From the NCBI GenBank assembly GCA_003165855.1, contig PMXH01000561.1, positions 1-16,103 of the forward strand: a stretch of 16,103 bases of DNA, given 5' to 3'. Under the pieces are notes generated by a model that searched no databases, had not been told where the DNA came from, and was given only the letters and a program-made list of their open reading frames with translations. Source of the DNA: Acidobacteriaceae bacterium (GTDB lineage: Bacteria > Acidobacteriota > Terriglobia > Terriglobales > Acidobacteriaceae). This document shows, in pieces, positions 14,418 to 16,103 of the stretch. How positions within the stretch are numbered: the stretch's first letter is position 1; each line of letters starts with the position of its first letter. A program made the position numbers and the translations under genes.

Positions 14418-14675
14418 ATGCAAACTACTGACATCGAGCACGACATTCGCGGCTTTCTGGTAGACACTTTCCTCCTCGGACGCAACGACGAACTGGGCGA
14501 CGATTCGCCGCTCATGGACCGGGTGATCGACTCGCACGGCGTCGTCGAGCTCGTCGTTTTCCTTCAGGAACGTTTCGGTATACGAGTTGAGGATGAAGAG
14601 GTGAACCGGGACAACCTGGACTCAGTAAAGAAGGTCGTTGCCTACGTCACCAAGAAACTCGGCAGCAAAGGTTGA
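14418..14675 (+). CDS. Discrete acyl carrier protein
   Basis: An 85-residue acidic protein with the four-helix ACP pattern. The phosphopantetheine attachment site is the serine in VIDSHGVVELVVFL (36-49), so S39, where the usual DSL is replaced by DSHG. Downstream helix residues FLQERFGIRVEDEEVNRDNLDSV are typical of helices 2-3. A free ACP in a glycan locus suggests activation of a small acyl or amino-acyl group as a thioester. The locus also encodes an FkbH-like enzyme (1468), a family known to load glycerate onto ACPs. The start at ATG 14418 has no clear Shine-Dalgarno; length and frame are otherwise unambiguous. It belongs to a separate block from the pssE run and is followed 260 bp later by the FAD oxidoreductase. 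ACP identity is confident; the cargo is not known. Confidence 0.88.
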   Translation: MQTTDIEHDIRGFLVDTFLLGRNDELGDDSPLMDRVIDSHGVVELVVFLQERFGIRVEDEEVNRDNLDSVKKVVAYVTKKLGSKG

Positions 14676-14683
14676 GGCATCGC

Positions 14684-14716
14684 CCTGCGCTTGGCCGCAA
14701 GGTTCACTTGCGCAGG
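14684..14716 (+). other. Inverted repeat after the ACP gene
   Basis: CCTGCGC (14684-14690) is perfectly repeated in inverse as GCGCAGG (14710-14716), nine bases after the ACP stop. An internal alternative stem CTTG-GCCG-CAAG (14690-14701) is mutually compatible only in part. A G-rich stretch rather than a T-run follows, so termination would have to be Rho-assisted if it occurs. A further short inverted pair GACGC/GCGTC lies at 14789-14810. Otherwise the 260-bp gap to 14936 shows no gene, only a run of nine C at 14860-14868. Confidence 0.35.
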
Positions 14717-14935
14717 CCGGGGGTCGCACGTATTGTGCCTATCTAATTGATAATACAACGTTTGCGGTGATTAGCTTCCGCCGCCAAAGACGCTCAAATT
14801 TCGATGCGTCGAGCTACAGACCGTGATATTATCTGGCTAGATTTCTTCCCCTTCATAATCCCCCCCCCAAGGTTCGACTGGGCCGCTTTTGTCGGCTTCG
14901 GAACCGCACATTCAGACTGAGGTCTTCACAAAACT

Positions 14936-16103
14936 ATGCTCGAAACTGCGATCATTGGCGCTGGTCCTTACGGACTCTCAATCGCTGCGCACTTCCGAAG
15001 TCGTGGCATTTCCTTTCGTATTTTCGGCCGCTTGATGGACAGCTGGCAGACGCACATGCCGAAGGGCATGTGTCTCAAGTCTGAAGACTTCGCTTCCAAC
15101 ATCTACGATCCCGACCGCGACTTTACTCTGAGCCATTTTTGTGCGGAGAAGGGCATCGAATATGCCGACGGCATCCCGGTGCGCCTCGACACCTTCAGCG
15201 CGTACGGTGCGGCCTTCAAGGAACGCAAGGTGCCAGAGTTGGAAGACAAGTTGGTCACCAGCCTGGATCGTGTGCCGGGAGGATTTCGCCTAGGGCTCGA
15301 CAACGGCGAAACCGTGACTGCGCAGAAGGTTGTGCTCGCGGTTGGCATCACTCACTTCGAATACGTGCCCGCGAATTTGGCGAACCTGCCGCCCGAATTT
15401 CTTTCGCATAGCTTCCGCCATCACGACCTGGAACCGTTCCGGGGCCGCAACGTGGTTGTGGTCGGCGGCGGTTCTTCAGCAACGGACCTGGCTGGGTTGC
15501 TGCACGAAGTTGGCGCGGATGTTCAACTGGTTTCTCGTCGAACTGCATTGAAGTTCCACGGTGGGCCGACCGGCAAGAAGCCATCCTGGTGGCAGAAAAT
15601 CAAACGTCCGAAGTCGGGGATCGGCCCCGGCTGGCGCTTGCGCTTCCTTGCGGATGCGCCCATGGCGTTCCATTACCTGCCGGAGAGCCTGCGCCTGGAA
15701 GCTGTCCGCAGAGTACTGGGCCCTTCGGGAGGATGGTTCGCCAAGGAGAAGGTTATCGGAAAGGTTCCACTGCTTTTGGGACAGACGCCGGAGCGTGCCG
15801 AGATCCTGGATGGGCGCGTAGTGCTCCATCTTCGCGCCGATGACGGCACCAAGCGCGAGGTTGTGACCGAGCACGTGATTGCCGCAACCGGCTACAAAGT
15901 AGATATGGATCGTCTGAAGTTCGTCAATCCGGAGATTCGCGAAAACCTCAAGGTTGTTGGAGGTTCACCTGTGCTGTCTTCCGGCTTCGAGTCATCCATC
16001 CCTGGCTTGTATTTTGCCGGACTCACTGCCGCTAACAGCTTTGGACCGGTGATGCGGTTCGCTTTCGGCGCTGGCTTCGCAGCCCGCACTCTGACTCGGT
16101 CGG
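14936..16103 (+). CDS. FAD-dependent NAD(P)-binding oxidoreductase, flavin monooxygenase-like (3' truncated by window edge)
   Basis: The frame is open from ATG 14936 to the last base (389 full codons), so the end is missing, probably by few residues since the C-terminal FAD-binding part is already present. The FAD-binding GAGPYG lies at 8-13, the second dinucleotide fold VVVVGGGSSATD at 173-184, the hinge IAATGY at 315-320, and the closing GLYFAGLTAANSFGPVMRF at 357-375. This two-dinucleotide-domain architecture is shared by flavin-containing monooxygenases and N-hydroxylases such as the lysine/ornithine monooxygenases, but the segment MCLKSEDFASNIYDPD (45-60) suggests a distinct subgroup of unknown substrate. 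TGAGG at 14919-14923 is a possible, rather distant ribosome-binding site. Its position after an ACP suggests it could oxidise an ACP-bound or related small molecule; that is inference. Family assignment is confident, substrate unknown. Confidence 0.82.
   Translation, partial: MLETAIIGAGPYGLSIAAHFRSRGISFRIFGRLMDSWQTHMPKGMCLKSEDFASNIYDPDRDFTLSHFCAEKGIEYADGIPVRLDTFSAYGAAFKERKVPELEDKLVTSLDRVPGGFRLGLDNGETVTAQKVVLAVGITHFEYVPANLANLPPEFLSHSFRHHDLEPFRGRNVVVVGGGSSATDLAGLLHEVGADVQLVSRRTALKFHGGPTGKKPSWWQKIKRPKSGIGPGWRLRFLADAPMAFHYLPESLRLEAVRRVLGPSGGWFAKEKVIGKVPLLLGQTPERAEILDGRVVLHLRADDGTKREVVTEHVIAATGYKVDMDRLKFVNPEIRENLKVVGGSPVLSSGFESSIPGLYFAGLTAANSFGPVMRFAFGAGFAARTLTRS

Noticed and set aside
1..16103. 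Mobile element, CRISPR array, tRNA or rRNA
   Set aside because: I saw no transposase or integrase gene, no regularly spaced direct repeats and no tRNA- or rRNA-like sequence. The two tandem repeats found are short and local.

Overview
The window is about 16 kb of moderately high-GC bacterial DNA, with every recognisable gene on the + strand. It reads as the interior of a large cell-surface polysaccharide (exopolysaccharide or capsule) biosynthesis locus. The gene types, the secreted beta-helix protein and the style of the FkbH-like and FAD-enzyme proteins suggest an Acidobacteriota (Terriglobia-like) soil bacterium. That placement is inference: no rRNA or other phylogenetic marker is present.

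Layout. Positions 1-4076 hold the 3' end of a FemAB/GNAT-type acyltransferase, a WbbL-like family 2 glycosyltransferase, an FkbH-like HAD-IIIC/GNAT protein with an unusual cysteine-rich N-terminus, and a NodB-type polysaccharide deacetylase. A strong hairpin (4132-4162) leads into a secreted parallel beta-helix protein (4184-5890), followed by a 252-bp non-coding gap with two possible hairpins. Positions 6143-14228 form a very tight run: a Wzy/O-antigen-ligase-like membrane protein, a Wzx-type flippase, two paralogous left-handed beta-helix acyltransferases flanking a SAM methyltransferase, a second family 2 glycosyltransferase, a membrane-anchored second NodB deacetylase, and a PssD/PssE (Alg14/Alg13-like) two-subunit glycosyltransferase. 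After a 189-bp gap come a discrete acyl carrier protein (14418-14675) and an FAD-dependent oxidoreductase that runs off the right edge.

How the genes fit together. Glycosyltransferases (two GT2 plus PssD/E) would build the lipid-linked repeat unit, Wzx would flip it and the Wzy-like protein would polymerise or ligate it. Deacetylases, LbH acyltransferases and the methyltransferase would decorate it. The beta-helix protein is exported and may bind or cut the polymer. No priming phosphoglycosyltransferase, Wza or Wzc is visible, so the locus probably continues upstream or elsewhere. Most junctions are 1-4 bp stop/start overlaps (3288, 7561, 9821, 11546, 13180, 13650), which points to translational coupling.

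The most intriguing aspect is the presence of an FkbH-like enzyme, a free ACP, a methyltransferase, an FAD oxidoreductase and several acyltransferases in one sugar-polymer locus. FkbH enzymes are known to load glycerate from 1,3-bisphosphoglycerate onto an ACP. The locus might therefore make a glycerate-derived, ACP-carried acyl group for attachment to the polysaccharide. That is a hypothesis from gene content only.
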